DNA from: an uncultured Alistipes sp.
Lineage (GTDB): Bacteria; Bacteroidota; Bacteroidia; Bacteroidales; Rikenellaceae
Length of the DNA stretch: 43,596 bases
Direction: 5' to 3'
NCBI GenBank assembly: GCA_945494785.1
Contig: CALYVN010000007.1
Coordinates: forward strand, 1 to 43,596
In this document: positions 1-7,313 of the stretch, one piece after another
How positions within the stretch are numbered: position 1 is the first letter of the stretch
How the letters are laid out: every line of letters begins with the position of its first letter
Program-made: the position numbers and the translations under genes
The notes under the pieces: generated by a model
The model's database searches: none
What the model was told of the DNA's origin: nothing
Seen by the model: the letters and a program-made list of their open reading frames with translations, nothing else

Positions 1-283
1 ATATAAAAATCAATCGATTGCCCCGATTTTATGTACTATTTTTGACCAATAAGCCGAGTTCTGGGAGTTCTAAGAGAACTATGATATAGCAACAAGGTGT
101 TTATTCTATATTTATTTTTTATCAACCCTTAAACTCTTATATTTGCCGTCTGCCCTCGTAGAACTCTTAGGCCTCTTAGTTCTCTTAGAAACGTTGGCAA
201 GTAAAACCGTGCCGTTATACGCACAACCAAAAACAAAACCTCTTAACCCCCTTAACCCCTTCGCAAGAAGCCTCTGAAACCCC
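1..283. other. Gene-free AT-rich intergenic with short degenerate repeats
   Basis: I see no credible gene here. A 64-codon open frame on the minus strand (306-112) is made largely of the repeats and has no recognisable domain. The region holds a short palindrome AGTTCT-aag-AGAACT at 66-80 and two clusters of 9-bp degenerate repeats (162-188 and 239-256). The first ~130 bases are AT-rich with no clear promoter for a plus-strand gene. The stretch lies downstream of the minus-strand dksA-like gene and beyond its terminator. Confidence 0.55.
162..188. repeat. Three tandem 9-bp units NNCTCTTAG
   Basis: The units AACTCTTAG, GCCTCTTAG and TTCTCTTAG stand head to tail. A related pair, CCTCTTAAC and CCCCTTAAC, follows at 239-256, and a partial match (CTTAAACTCTTAT) precedes at 128-140. 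The common core is CTCTTAG or its variant CTTAAC with a 9-nt period. Because the period is a multiple of three, the minus-strand frame stays open, which explains the spurious ORF. No function is known to me. Confidence 0.6.
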
Positions 284-325
284 AAAAGGTCTGTATCGAA
301 ATGCAAATTTCGATACAGACCTTTT
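284..325 (-). terminator. Strong hairpin terminator after the dksA-like gene
   Basis: A perfect 19-bp stem (284-302 with 307-325) is closed by a 4-nt loop. The outer arms are A/T runs (AAAAGG and CCTTTT), so the structure could terminate transcription on either strand. It starts 26 bases after the dksA-like stop codon on the minus strand, the only nearby gene pointing into it. Confidence 0.8.
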
Positions 326-351
326 GCTGCCTGTGGCTTTGCGCAAGCCGT

Positions 352-735
352 TTAGCGGCGTTTCTCCTTCGCCTCGATGCACTCGGTGGCGTGAGGCACG
401 CGCAGCAACCGCTCCTTCGGAATCAGTTGCCCCGTAGTTTTACAGATGCCGTAGGTTTTGTTCTCGATACGCACGAGAGCCATCTCCAGATTCTTGATAA
501 ATTTCAGTTGGTGCGAGGCCAACCGTGCGCTCTCCTCCTTGGAGAGTGTGGTTGCGCCCTCCTCCAACACCTTGAAGGTCGGCGAGGTATCCTCGGTATC
601 GTTGTCGTCCGTATGCGTGATTGTGGCGCACAACGATTCGTAGTCGCTGCGTGCTTGTTGGAGTTTTTTCAGTATCAACTCCTTGAATTCCGCCAATTCG
701 GCGTCGCTGTAACGTTTTTTCTCCTCTCCTGCCAT
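352..735 (-). CDS. DksA/TraR-family transcription regulator with degenerate zinc finger
   Basis: This 127-residue protein has the DksA/TraR layout: an N-terminal coiled coil (about residues 10-90, with the acidic stretch THTDDNDTEDT near its tip) and a C-terminal finger-like motif (95-120). Family members bind in the RNA polymerase secondary channel and tune initiation, often with ppGpp. In the finger only C98 and C119 of the four usual cysteines remain; the partners are T101 and A122, so zinc binding is doubtful. The rest of the motif (YGIC, G102, RL, P114, A116) is kept, so the fold is probably preserved. I chose ATG 735 because it gives the normal family length; an upstream in-frame ATG at 825 would add 30 highly charged residues encoded by a purine tract. 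A good promoter lies at 903-934 and a terminator at 284-325, so the gene is probably monocistronic. Confidence 0.85.
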   Translation of the reverse strand: MAGEEKKRYSDAELAEFKELILKKLQQARSDYESLCATITHTDDNDTEDTSPTFKVLEEGATTLSKEESARLASHQLKFIKNLEMALVRIENKTYGICKTTGQLIPKERLLRVPHATECIEAKEKRR

Positions 736-774
736 AGTCGTAAACAGTTTTGTGGGTGGTTCTACCTTGTCCGA

Positions 775-815
775 TTTCCTCTTCTTCTCTCTCTTCTCTC
801 TCTTCTCCTTCTCCT
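775..815 (-). other. 41-nt all-purine tract in the dksA-like leader
   Basis: On the minus strand, bases 815 to 775 are uninterrupted purine (GA-rich), lying about 40 nt upstream of the chosen start and within the roughly 160-nt leader predicted from the promoter at 903-934. A further GT/GA repeat follows upstream (817-840). Such a tract could be an A/G-rich translation enhancer, a triplex-prone sequence or a slippage-prone microsatellite; the sequence alone cannot decide. Confidence 0.6.
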
Positions 816-902
816 GCACACACACTCTCTCTCCTTCTTGCCCCTCCCCGTATTCCGCACATTTCGCTTGGGGTCGGGTCGATCGAACAGGTAATCGGAT
901 AG

Positions 903-934
903 TAAAGTTATAAAAAAAATGTTATTCCTGCAAA
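903..934 (-). promoter_or_regulatory. Bacteroidota promoter for the dksA-like gene
   Basis: Read on the minus strand, TTTG (934-931) is followed by 20 nt and TAACTTTA (910-903). This matches the -33 TTTG / -7 TAnnTTTG pattern of the Bacteroidota primary sigma factor except for the last base. Transcription would start near 897 and give a leader of about 160 nt. Confidence 0.7.
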
Positions 935-986
935 TGTGCGGAAAAAATTTTGGATGTGCAACGGTGTTGTGTGCCTTTGCCTTAAA

Positions 987-1024
987 CGAAGACGGCTCCG
1001 TGAAAATACACGGAGCCGTCTTCG
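987..1024 (-). terminator. 16-bp perfect hairpin after ileS
   Basis: CGAAGACGGCTCCGTG (987-1002) pairs perfectly with 1009-1024 across a 6-nt loop, 17 bases beyond the ileS stop. A clear U-run is lacking (TTTAAGG follows on the minus strand), so this may act as an mRNA-stabilising 3' hairpin as much as an intrinsic terminator. It separates ileS from the dksA-like promoter. Confidence 0.7.
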
Positions 1025-1040
1025 TAACCAATCCAAAAAA

Positions 1041-4000
1041 TTATTTTATTCTCGTTATTGCGATTTTGAGCGGCTCGTCGTTTACATCCGAATCCGTTAC
1101 CACTTCGCCCTGCGGTGTCGTTGCGGTATGCACATCCACCGCCAGCGTCTGGCCGCCGATGTACGATGCAAATTCGGCAACTGCCTCCGTAATCGACTCT
1201 TTGGCCTCGATTTCGACAGCAATTTTGTCCGTAACCTCGAAGCCCGAATCCTTGCGGATGTTCTGAATGCGGTTGATGAGTTCGCGAGCCACGCCTTCGC
1301 GACGCAACTCGGGCGTAACGGTGATGTCGAGTGCGACGGTCAGTTTGCCCTCCGACGTAACGAGCCAACCCGGCATATCCTCCGAGGTAATCTCGAAGTC
1401 GGCAGGCGTAACCGTAATCTTTTCGCCGTCGATGTCGAGTACATACTGCTCGGCAGCCTCGATTTCGCTTATGCGCTCCTGCGAGAATGTCGCCGTAAGT
1501 GCGGCAATCTGCTTCATATATTTGCCGTAACGCGGTCCGAGAGTCTTGAAATTCGGCTTGATGCGCTTGGTGATTACGCCCGTAGTGTCGTGAATAAGTT
1601 CTATCTCCTTGACGTTTACCTCGTTGCGAATCAATACGGCAACCTTCTCGATGAGTTGTTCCGTCTGCGGGTCGAGTACGGGAATCAATATCTTTGTCAG
1701 CGGTTGGCGCACCTTGATATTGACTTTGCGGCGCAGTGCCAACACCATCGACGATACGCGCTGTGCCAACGACATCATCTGCTCCAAACGCTCGTCTTTG
1801 AGTGCGTCGTTGCTCTGCGGGAACGAAGCGAGGTGAGCCGATTGCTCGGTGTGTCGCCCGCTTACGGCATTCAAATCGCGGAAAATGCGGTCGGAGATGA
1901 ACGGCGCGAACGGAGCGGCAAGCAATGCCACCGTTTCGAGACAGGTGTAGAGTGTTTGATATGCGGCGATTTTGTCGGCATTCATCTCTCCGCCCCAGAA
2001 ACGTTTACGGTTCAGACGTACATACCAGTTCGACAGATTTTCGCCGACGAAATCCTGAATGGCGCGAGCCGCAGGCGTAGGGTCGTAGTTGTCGAGTGCC
2101 GCCGTAACGTCGCCGACCAAAGTGTTGAGCAGCGAGATAATCCAACGGTCGATTTCGGGACGCTCGGCAACGGGAATCTCCTTCTCCTTGCCCGTGAAGC
2201 CGTCGATGTTGGCATAGAGCGCGAAGAACGAATAGGTGTTGTAGAGCGTGCCGAAGAATTTGCGACGCACCTCATCGACGCCATCGACATCGAATTTCAG
2301 ATTGTCCCAAGGTTGCGAGTTGGTAATCATATACCAGCGTGTCGCATCGGCACCGTAGCGGTTGAGTACCTCGAAAGGATCGACGGCATTGCCCAATCGT
2401 TTGGACATCTTGTTGCCGTTCTTGTCCAGCACCAAACCGTTGGAGATGATATTTTTGAAGGCCACGTTGTCGAATAACATGGTGGCTATGGCGTGCAGCG
2501 TAAAGAACCAACCTCGTGTCTGGTCCACACCTTCGGCGACGAAATCGGCAGGGAATACCTTGTCGAAACGGTCGGCATTTTCGAACGGATAGTGCAACTG
2601 CGCATACGGCATCGCGCCCGAATCGAACCAAACGTCGATGAGGTCGCTCTCGCGCCGCATCGGCTCGCCCTTCGACGAGACGAGTACAATCGCATCGACA
2701 TACGGCTTGTGCAGGTCGATGTTGGCGGTCGAGTAGTTCTCTTTCGACATATCGCCTACGCGGAAGCCTTTGTAAGGATTCTCCTTCATCACCCCTGCTG
2801 CGACAGCCTTCTCTATCTCGGCGAACAACTCCTCGATTGAGCCGATACATTTGAGTTCGGAGTGGTCTTCCGTTGCCCAAATCGGCAGCGGCGTACCCCA
2901 AAAACGCGAACGCGACAGATTCCAATCGACCAAACCTTCGAGCCACTTGCCGAAACGTCCCGAGCCTGTCGATTCGGGTTGCCAGCGAATGGTCTTGTTG
3001 AGTTCTATCATGCGGTCGCGCAACGCCGTGGTCCTGATGAACCACGAATCGAGCGGATAGTACAGCACCGGTTTGTCGGTGCGCCAACAGTGCGGATAGG
3101 AGTGGGTGTGCTTCTCTATCTTGAAGACCTTGTTTTCGGCTTTCAGCGTTACCGAAATATCTATGTCGAGTGTCGTGTCGCTATCCTTCAACGCCTCGTC
3201 GTAGGCATTTTTCACATAGCGTCCCGCCCATGCTCCGTATGCCTCGCTATCGACGTGCGTGCTGACGAAGTCGGCATCCAAATCCTCCAAGCGGAAGAAA
3301 CGACCGCTGCGATCGACCATAGGGCAGTTCTTGCCGGCGGTGTCGATTACAAAGAGCGGTGCTATGCCTGCCGCACGTGCCACACGGTCGTCGTCGGCAC
3401 CGAAGGTCGGAGCGATATGCACGATACCCGTACCGTCCGAAGTGGTTACGTAGTCGCCCGTTATCACTCTGAACGCATCGCCCAATTCCTCCATCGGCTT
3501 AATCCACGGAATCAGTTGCTCGTAACGAATGCCCTCCAAATCCGTGCCTTTGTATGTCTCGATGCCGATTTCGAAGGTACCCTCCATCTTTTTGGTGAAA
3601 TAGGCAGGCACGAGGTCTTTCGCCATGACGACGGTCTCGGCTGCATCGGTATAAGGGTTGCGGCACTTTACGCGGACATATTCTATATTGGGGCCAACGC
3701 AGAGAGCCGTGTTCGACGGCAAGGTCCAAGGCGTGGTCGTCCATGCGAGGAAATAGAGTTCGCCCTGCGCATCCTTGAAGAGAAATTCGCTGCGCTCGTT
3801 GCGCACGATGCGGAATTGGGCTGTGCAGGTGGTATCTTTGACATCGCGATAGCACCCCGGTTGATTCAACTCGTGAGTCGATAATCCCGTACCGGCAGCG
3901 GGCGAATAGGGCTGTATGGTGTAGCCCTTGTAGAGCAGACCCTTTTCGTACAACTTTTTGAGCAGATACCACAGCGTCTCGATATATTTGTTGTCGTAGG

Positions 4001-4448
4001 TGATGTACGGGTCGTCGAGATTGACCCAATAACCCATCTGGCGGGTGAGTTTGCTCCATACACCCGTGAACTTCATCACATCCTCGCGACAACGGCGATT
4101 GTAATCCTCGACCGATATTTTTTTGCCGATGTCCTCTTTGGTTATGCCGAGCGACTTCTCGACACCCAACTCGACAGGCAGACCGTGGGTATCCCAACCC
4201 GCCTTGCGGTGTACCTCGTAGCCGCATTGCGTTTTGTAACGGCAGATAATATCCTTGATTGTACGAGCCATGACGTGGTGAATACCCGGCATGCCGTTTG
4301 CCGAAGGCGGTCCTTCGTAAAATACGAATGTCGGATGACCCTCGCGTGTCGATATGCTTTTGTGGAAGGTATCCTCGGCATCCCACTCCTGCAATACCTC
4401 GTCTGCCAATGCAGGCAGGTCGAGATTTTTGTACTCTCTGAATTTCAT
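1041..4448 (-). CDS. ileS: Isoleucyl-tRNA synthetase with swapped GxHH signature
   Basis: This cytosolic class I synthetase of 1135 residues charges tRNA-Ile. The start at 4448 (MKFREYKNLD) fits the family; an upstream in-frame start at 4496 would add 16 unconserved residues. The active-site region GPPSANGMPGIHHV (46-59) carries GIHH at 55-58 where nearly all class I synthetases have HxGH: the first and third positions are exchanged. The KMSKS loop is KMSKR at 680-684. A large editing domain lies between these motifs, and the C-terminal third contains the anticodon-binding helices. Length and KMSKR suggest the eukaryote-like IleRS2 type (inference), a type known for low mupirocin sensitivity; the GxHH variant has been linked to extreme resistance in another bacterium. 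A -7 box lies at 4494-4501 and a hairpin follows the stop, so the gene seems to be transcribed alone. Confidence 0.97.
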   Translation of the reverse strand: MKFREYKNLDLPALADEVLQEWDAEDTFHKSISTREGHPTFVFYEGPPSANGMPGIHHVMARTIKDIICRYKTQCGYEVHRKAGWDTHGLPVELGVEKSLGITKEDIGKKISVEDYNRRCREDVMKFTGVWSKLTRQMGYWVNLDDPYITYDNKYIETLWYLLKKLYEKGLLYKGYTIQPYSPAAGTGLSTHELNQPGCYRDVKDTTCTAQFRIVRNERSEFLFKDAQGELYFLAWTTTPWTLPSNTALCVGPNIEYVRVKCRNPYTDAAETVVMAKDLVPAYFTKKMEGTFEIGIETYKGTDLEGIRYEQLIPWIKPMEELGDAFRVITGDYVTTSDGTGIVHIAPTFGADDDRVARAAGIAPLFVIDTAGKNCPMVDRSGRFFRLEDLDADFVSTHVDSEAYGAWAGRYVKNAYDEALKDSDTTLDIDISVTLKAENKVFKIEKHTHSYPHCWRTDKPVLYYPLDSWFIRTTALRDRMIELNKTIRWQPESTGSGRFGKWLEGLVDWNLSRSRFWGTPLPIWATEDHSELKCIGSIEELFAEIEKAVAAGVMKENPYKGFRVGDMSKENYSTANIDLHKPYVDAIVLVSSKGEPMRRESDLIDVWFDSGAMPYAQLHYPFENADRFDKVFPADFVAEGVDQTRGWFFTLHAIATMLFDNVAFKNIISNGLVLDKNGNKMSKRLGNAVDPFEVLNRYGADATRWYMITNSQPWDNLKFDVDGVDEVRRKFFGTLYNTYSFFALYANIDGFTGKEKEIPVAERPEIDRWIISLLNTLVGDVTAALDNYDPTPAARAIQDFVGENLSNWYVRLNRKRFWGGEMNADKIAAYQTLYTCLETVALLAAPFAPFISDRIFRDLNAVSGRHTEQSAHLASFPQSNDALKDERLEQMMSLAQRVSSMVLALRRKVNIKVRQPLTKILIPVLDPQTEQLIEKVAVLIRNEVNVKEIELIHDTTGVITKRIKPNFKTLGPRYGKYMKQIAALTATFSQERISEIEAAEQYVLDIDGEKITVTPADFEITSEDMPGWLVTSEGKLTVALDITVTPELRREGVARELINRIQNIRKDSGFEVTDKIAVEIEAKESITEAVAEFASYIGGQTLAVDVHTATTPQGEVVTDSDVNDEPLKIAITRIK

Positions 4449-4493
4449 ATAGCCGTCAGTCTTTATTTTTGCGGATTTTGTTGTTTCAATGCG

Positions 4494-4501
4494 CAAAGTT
4501 A
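4494..4501 (-). promoter_or_regulatory. Probable -7 box (TAACTTTG) for ileS
   Basis: Minus-strand TAACTTTG is an exact TAnnTTTG match 45 nt upstream of the ileS start. I find no good TTTG at the usual 19-21 nt further upstream, so the -33 element is weak or absent. Only the -7 element is claimed. Confidence 0.5.
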
Positions 4502-4580
4502 TGAAAAATATACAAAAAGTGCCGTGTTGGTCTGTTTCGTCCGCATTTTTGCAGACGGCATACCGTGCGCTTCGGCAGCC

Positions 4581-5141
4581 CTAAATCTTCATCAGTGTCG
4601 TTACGGGTGCGATGTCCTCCAACCGTTTGCGACCCGACAACCCTTCGAGTTCGACCAAAAATACGAACTCTTTCACACGCACCTTATAGCGTTTGCCCTC
4701 GCGCTCCAAAGTCAAACCCGCGAGCGAACGTGCCACACCCTCTGCCGTGCCGCCCGTGGCAAGCACGTCGTCGAGCAGCGTGATTTCGAAGGTGTCGCCC
4801 GTCGGTACGCCGGCAAGGATGTCGCTCAATCGATAGTAGAGTTTGTCGAAACCGTACTCCTTCTCTATCTGCACCTCGACCAAATCGCCATCGTGGAACG
4901 GCAATTTGCCGCTCTTGCGCATAGGGATAATGTTCTCGACACACCCCTTTTCGGTCAGCAGCGGTGCGGCGAAGAGGAATGCTCGCGCCTCGGGAGCAGC
5001 CACGTTGGGTGCCGTGGTGGCGCGATTCAGAGCCTCGACAACCTCGCGAAAGGCCTTGCGCGACTGCAAAAACGGAATTATGTCGATGAAATTGATGCCC
5101 TGTTTTGGGAAATCTTTGTAAAATTTCAGTGTCTCAATCAT
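4581..5141 (-). CDS. apt: Adenine phosphoribosyltransferase
   Basis: This 186-residue cytosolic enzyme converts adenine and PRPP to AMP in purine salvage. The type I phosphoribosyltransferase PRPP loop ITLLDDVLATGGTAEG spans residues 120-135. The N-terminal FYKDFPKQGINFIDI (8-22) and the flexible-loop RKSGKLP (75-81) are typical of Apt. The usual ESRGF stretch reads PEARAFLFAAPL (50-61), a mild divergence. Length is close to the 170-190 norm. The gene is divergent from tRNA-Leu and has its own good promoter (5173-5204). It is separated from ileS by about 130 bases containing the ileS -7 box, so the two are probably independent units. Confidence 0.93.
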   Translation of the reverse strand: MIETLKFYKDFPKQGINFIDIIPFLQSRKAFREVVEALNRATTAPNVAAPEARAFLFAAPLLTEKGCVENIIPMRKSGKLPFHDGDLVEVQIEKEYGFDKLYYRLSDILAGVPTGDTFEITLLDDVLATGGTAEGVARSLAGLTLEREGKRYKVRVKEFVFLVELEGLSGRKRLEDIAPVTTLMKI

Positions 5142-5172
5142 TGTGCATGCAAAATTTTAGGCATTTGACCCG

Positions 5173-5204
5173 CAAAGATAACATTTTGCCAATCAAAAAA
5201 CAAA
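5173..5204 (-). promoter_or_regulatory. Bacteroidota promoter for apt
   Basis: Minus strand: TTTG (5204-5201), 20 nt, then TATCTTTG (5180-5173), an exact match to the Bacteroidota -33/-7 pattern. The predicted leader is about 30 nt. It points away from the tRNA-Leu promoter at 5288-5318. Confidence 0.75.
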
Positions 5205-5287
5205 CACTCCGCAACGGAATATCGTGCGAAAATATCGGCTCCGAAGCCCGTTGCAACGGCGACACACCGAAAAAAATAGCGAATTTC

Positions 5288-5318
5288 TTTGCGCATATCG
5301 AAAAAATATCTACCTTTG
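5288..5318 (+). promoter_or_regulatory. Bacteroidota promoter for tRNA-Leu
   Basis: TTTG (5288-5291), 19 nt, TACCTTTG (5311-5318): an exact consensus match. The start would fall near 5323, leaving a roughly 28-nt 5' leader for RNase P to remove before the mature tRNA at 5351. Confidence 0.8.
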
Positions 5319-5350
5319 CCCTGCCATTTTCGCAAAATGACACTCCCGAA

Positions 5351-5436
5351 GCCCAGGTGGTGGAATTGGTAGACACGCTACTTTGAGGGGGTAGTGGACA
5401 ATTACGTCCGTGTGAGTTCGAGTCTCGTCCTGGGCA
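5351..5436 (+). tRNA. tRNA-Leu (anticodon GAG)
   Basis: An 86-nt class II tRNA. The acceptor GCCCAGG (5351-5357) pairs with CCTGGGC (5429-5435) and A5436 is the discriminator base. The D-loop region has GGAATTGGTAGACACG as in leucine tRNAs. The anticodon stem CTACT/GGTAG encloses the loop TTGAGGG, giving anticodon GAG, which reads CUC and CUU. The long variable arm is the GGAC-AATTAC-GTCC hairpin typical of tRNA-Leu. The T arm is GTGAG-TTCGAGT-CTCGT. CCA is not encoded. It closely resembles the E. coli tRNA-Leu(GAG) layout and is flanked by its own promoter and terminator. Confidence 0.97.
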
Positions 5437-5437
5437 C

Positions 5438-5468
5438 AAGCCGCATCGAAAGGTGCGGCTTTTTTTTT
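5438..5468 (+). terminator. Intrinsic terminator after tRNA-Leu
   Basis: The stem AAGCCGCA (5438-5445) / TGCGGCTT (5454-5461) with an 8-nt loop runs into a T-tract through 5468. It begins two bases after the tRNA discriminator base. From here to the dtd stop (5583) I see nothing further. Confidence 0.9.
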
Positions 5469-5582
5469 GCGTATTATTACCTTTTTTTATTGGTTGGCAA
5501 ATGGTTGGCGGAGGTCTCTTTGTCTTTTTGACCTACAGCCCGATAAGCCGTGTTGCCTGCTTGTGCGTGTTGCAGGGCGGCT

Positions 5583-6035
5583 CTACTCCCGATTTTTCGT
5601 ATCGATACAGATTGTTACGGGTCCGTCGTTCACGAGCGAGACCTTCATGTCGGCTCCGAAACGGCCGCGTTCGACGTGCTCTCCGAGCGTCTGCTCCAAA
5701 GTGGCTATGAACTGCTCGTACATGGGGCGCGATACAGGCTCGGGTGCCGAACGGATATACGAAGGCCGATTGCCCTTGCGGGTCGAGGCATAGAGGGTAA
5801 ATTGGCTTACGACCAGCACCTGCCCGCCGACCTGCCCGACATCGAGATTCATCACTCCCTCAGCATCGTCGAATATGCGCAACCGTGCGATTTTGCCGCA
5901 GAGCCAATCGATATCCTCCTGCCGGTCGGCTACCTCGATGCCGAGCAAAATCATCATTCCGCGCCCGATTCGTCCGACGCTCTCGCCGTCGATGCGCACC
6001 TCGCATTCGCTGACTCTTTGGATTACCGCTCTCAT
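5583..6035 (-). CDS. dtd: D-aminoacyl-tRNA deacylase
   Basis: This 150-residue protein hydrolyses D-aminoacyl-tRNAs (and glycyl-tRNA-Ala) and so protects translation from D-amino acids. It has the two hallmark motifs: SQFTLYA (77-83) and the Gly-cisPro motif in NDGPVTICID (136-145), which forms the chirality filter of the dimer. The N-terminus MRAVIQRVSECEVRIDGE is typical, and the length matches the family's ~145-150. It is the last gene of the cdd-rluA-dtd operon, 12 bases after rluA, and has no promoter of its own that I can see. Confidence 0.96.
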   Translation of the reverse strand: MRAVIQRVSECEVRIDGESVGRIGRGMMILLGIEVADRQEDIDWLCGKIARLRIFDDAEGVMNLDVGQVGGQVLVVSQFTLYASTRKGNRPSYIRSAPEPVSRPMYEQFIATLEQTLGEHVERGRFGADMKVSLVNDGPVTICIDTKNRE

Positions 6036-6047
6036 GCCTTGCCGCCT

Positions 6048-6740
6048 CTATTCGACTGCCTGTTCGAAGAATCGCCACAGAGCATCGTCCTGTGGCACGG
6101 GTGCCGTGATGCGCACGGGTTCTTTGCGGACGGGGTGCAGAAACTCCATCGTGCGCGAATGCAGCGATATGCCGCCACCCTTGTTGGAGCGTTTGGCTCC
6201 GTATTTCAAATCGCCCTTTATCGGACAACCGATTTTGGCGAGTTGTGCGCGAATCTGATGATGCCGACCCGTGAGCAACTCCACCTCGACGAGCGTGTAG
6301 CGGTCGCTTGCTGCCAAAACTTTGTAGCGCAACCGAGCCTCTTTGGAGTCGGGCTTCGGCGCGTCGTAAACATGCGAGCGGTTGGTGCGCCCGTTCCGCA
6401 CGATATGGTGCGTCAATTCGCCTGCCTCGTCGGCAGGTCGCGATTCGACGATTGCCCAATAGGTTTTGCGGATTGCACCCTCGCGCAACATCTCGTTCAG
6501 CCGCACGAGCGATTTCGACGTTTTGGCGAACAACACCGCTCCGCTTACGGGTCGGTCGATGCGGTGTACGACGCCCAAAAAGACATTGCCCGCCTTGGCA
6601 TCGCGTATGCGGATGAACTCCTTGATTTGGTCTTCGAGTGCCGAATTGCCTTCGGGGTCGGGTTGTACCAAATCGCCGCAATGCTTATCGACGGCTATCA
6701 GATGGTTGTCTTCGTAGATTATGTCTGTTGCCGCGAACAT
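6048..6740 (-). CDS. RluA-family pseudouridine synthase
   Basis: This 230-residue enzyme isomerises uridine to pseudouridine in rRNA or tRNA; the target cannot be told from sequence. The catalytic motif is HRIDRPVSG (59-67) with nucleophile D62, and the later LLTGRHHQIRAQLA (about 155-168) is a conserved RluA-family stretch. There is no N-terminal S4 domain, so it belongs with the compact RluA/TruC-like members. It begins one base before the cdd stop codon region (ATG at 6740, cdd TAA at 6744-6742), so the two are tightly coupled in one operon, with dtd following after 12 bases. Confidence 0.93.
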   Translation of the reverse strand: MFAATDIIYEDNHLIAVDKHCGDLVQPDPEGNSALEDQIKEFIRIRDAKAGNVFLGVVHRIDRPVSGAVLFAKTSKSLVRLNEMLREGAIRKTYWAIVESRPADEAGELTHHIVRNGRTNRSHVYDAPKPDSKEARLRYKVLAASDRYTLVEVELLTGRHHQIRAQLAKIGCPIKGDLKYGAKRSNKGGGISLHSRTMEFLHPVRKEPVRITAPVPQDDALWRFFEQAVE

Positions 6741-6741
6741 G

Positions 6742-7197
6742 TTACAGACGGAATGTAAACGGTAACAACGCCTCTGCCTTTTCGACTACCGATGCCGTGC
6801 CTCCGCCGCTCATTATGACGCGTATTGGCGAGTCTTGCCGGCGTTGTACGTCGAGAATCACCTGACGGCATGCACCGCACGGATAGCACTCCCGCTCCGA
6901 AGGGTTGGAGGCTATGGCAAGCGATTCGATTTTGTCGTCGGGGTAGTTGGCTTCGGCATAATACAGCAGCGACCTTTCGGCGCAGATGCCCGAAGGGAAT
7001 ACCTCGCTTTCGCTGTTTGCACCGTGCAGTATCTTGCCGCTTTTCAATCGGGCGGCAGCACCCACGCTGAATTTGGAATAGGCCGCGTATGCCTTTTTGA
7101 CGGCGTTTTCCGCTTCGGTTACGAGTTCGCGGTCTGCGGGCGACAAATCGTCGAGCGAGTCGGCGTGAAAGTATTCGATTTCAAATTTTGTTTTCAT
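6742..7197 (-). CDS. cdd: Cytidine deaminase
   Basis: This 151-residue zinc enzyme deaminates cytidine and deoxycytidine to uridine forms in pyrimidine salvage. Zinc ligands are visible: C72 in the CAER motif (72-75, with catalytic E74) and C107/C110 in PCGACRQV (106-113). The length suits the small homotetrameric type, with about 20 extra N-terminal residues (KFEIEYFHADSLDDL) also common in Bacteroidales. It is the first gene of cdd-rluA-dtd and is served by a consensus promoter at 7229-7261. It is divergent from the radical SAM gene. Confidence 0.96.
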   Translation of the reverse strand: MKTKFEIEYFHADSLDDLSPADRELVTEAENAVKKAYAAYSKFSVGAAARLKSGKILHGANSESEVFPSGICAERSLLYYAEANYPDDKIESLAIASNPSERECYPCGACRQVILDVQRRQDSPIRVIMSGGGTASVVEKAEALLPFTFRL

Positions 7198-7228
7198 GAC
7201 AGTCGGCTTTTTGGTCTCTATCTTTCGA

Positions 7229-7261
7229 CAAATATAGATAATTGTAACAAAAAACGCAAAA
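7229..7261 (-). promoter_or_regulatory. Bacteroidota promoter for cdd-rluA-dtd
   Basis: Minus strand: TTTTG (7261-7257), 20 nt, TATATTTG (7236-7229), exact consensus at both elements. The leader would be about 25-30 nt. It is the only good promoter I see for the three-gene operon. Confidence 0.8.
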
Positions 7262-7297
7262 TTCCTTTGGAATAGTCTGTCGTAAACGATGTTTTCG

Positions 7298-7305
7298 TAT
7301 CTTTA
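7298..7305 (+). promoter_or_regulatory. Possible -7 box (TATCTTTA) for the radical SAM gene
   Basis: TATCTTTA differs from TAnnTTTG only in the last base and ends 8 nt before ATG 7314; it overlaps the alternative ATG at 7305. No clear TTTG lies 19-21 nt upstream. If real, the mRNA would be nearly leaderless and the start would have to be 7314 rather than 7305. Confidence 0.4.
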
Positions 7306-7313
7306 TGCCCGTT

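Noticed and set aside
112..306. A 64-codon minus-strand ORF at the window start
   Set aside because: It consists mainly of the 9-bp repeats and one arm of the terminator hairpin, with no domain or promoter.
301..894. A 197-codon plus-strand ORF opposite the dksA-like gene
   Set aside because: It is antisense to a recognisable gene and its hydrophobic leucine-rich end is just the translated pyrimidine tract.
936..2477. A 513-codon plus-strand frame opposite ileS
   Set aside because: It is antisense to a certain ileS, rich in Arg and Cys, and without recognisable motifs.
7305..7313. ATG 7305 as the start of the radical SAM protein
   Set aside because: It overlaps the possible -7 box and adds only three unconserved residues; ATG 7314 is preferred, though not certain.
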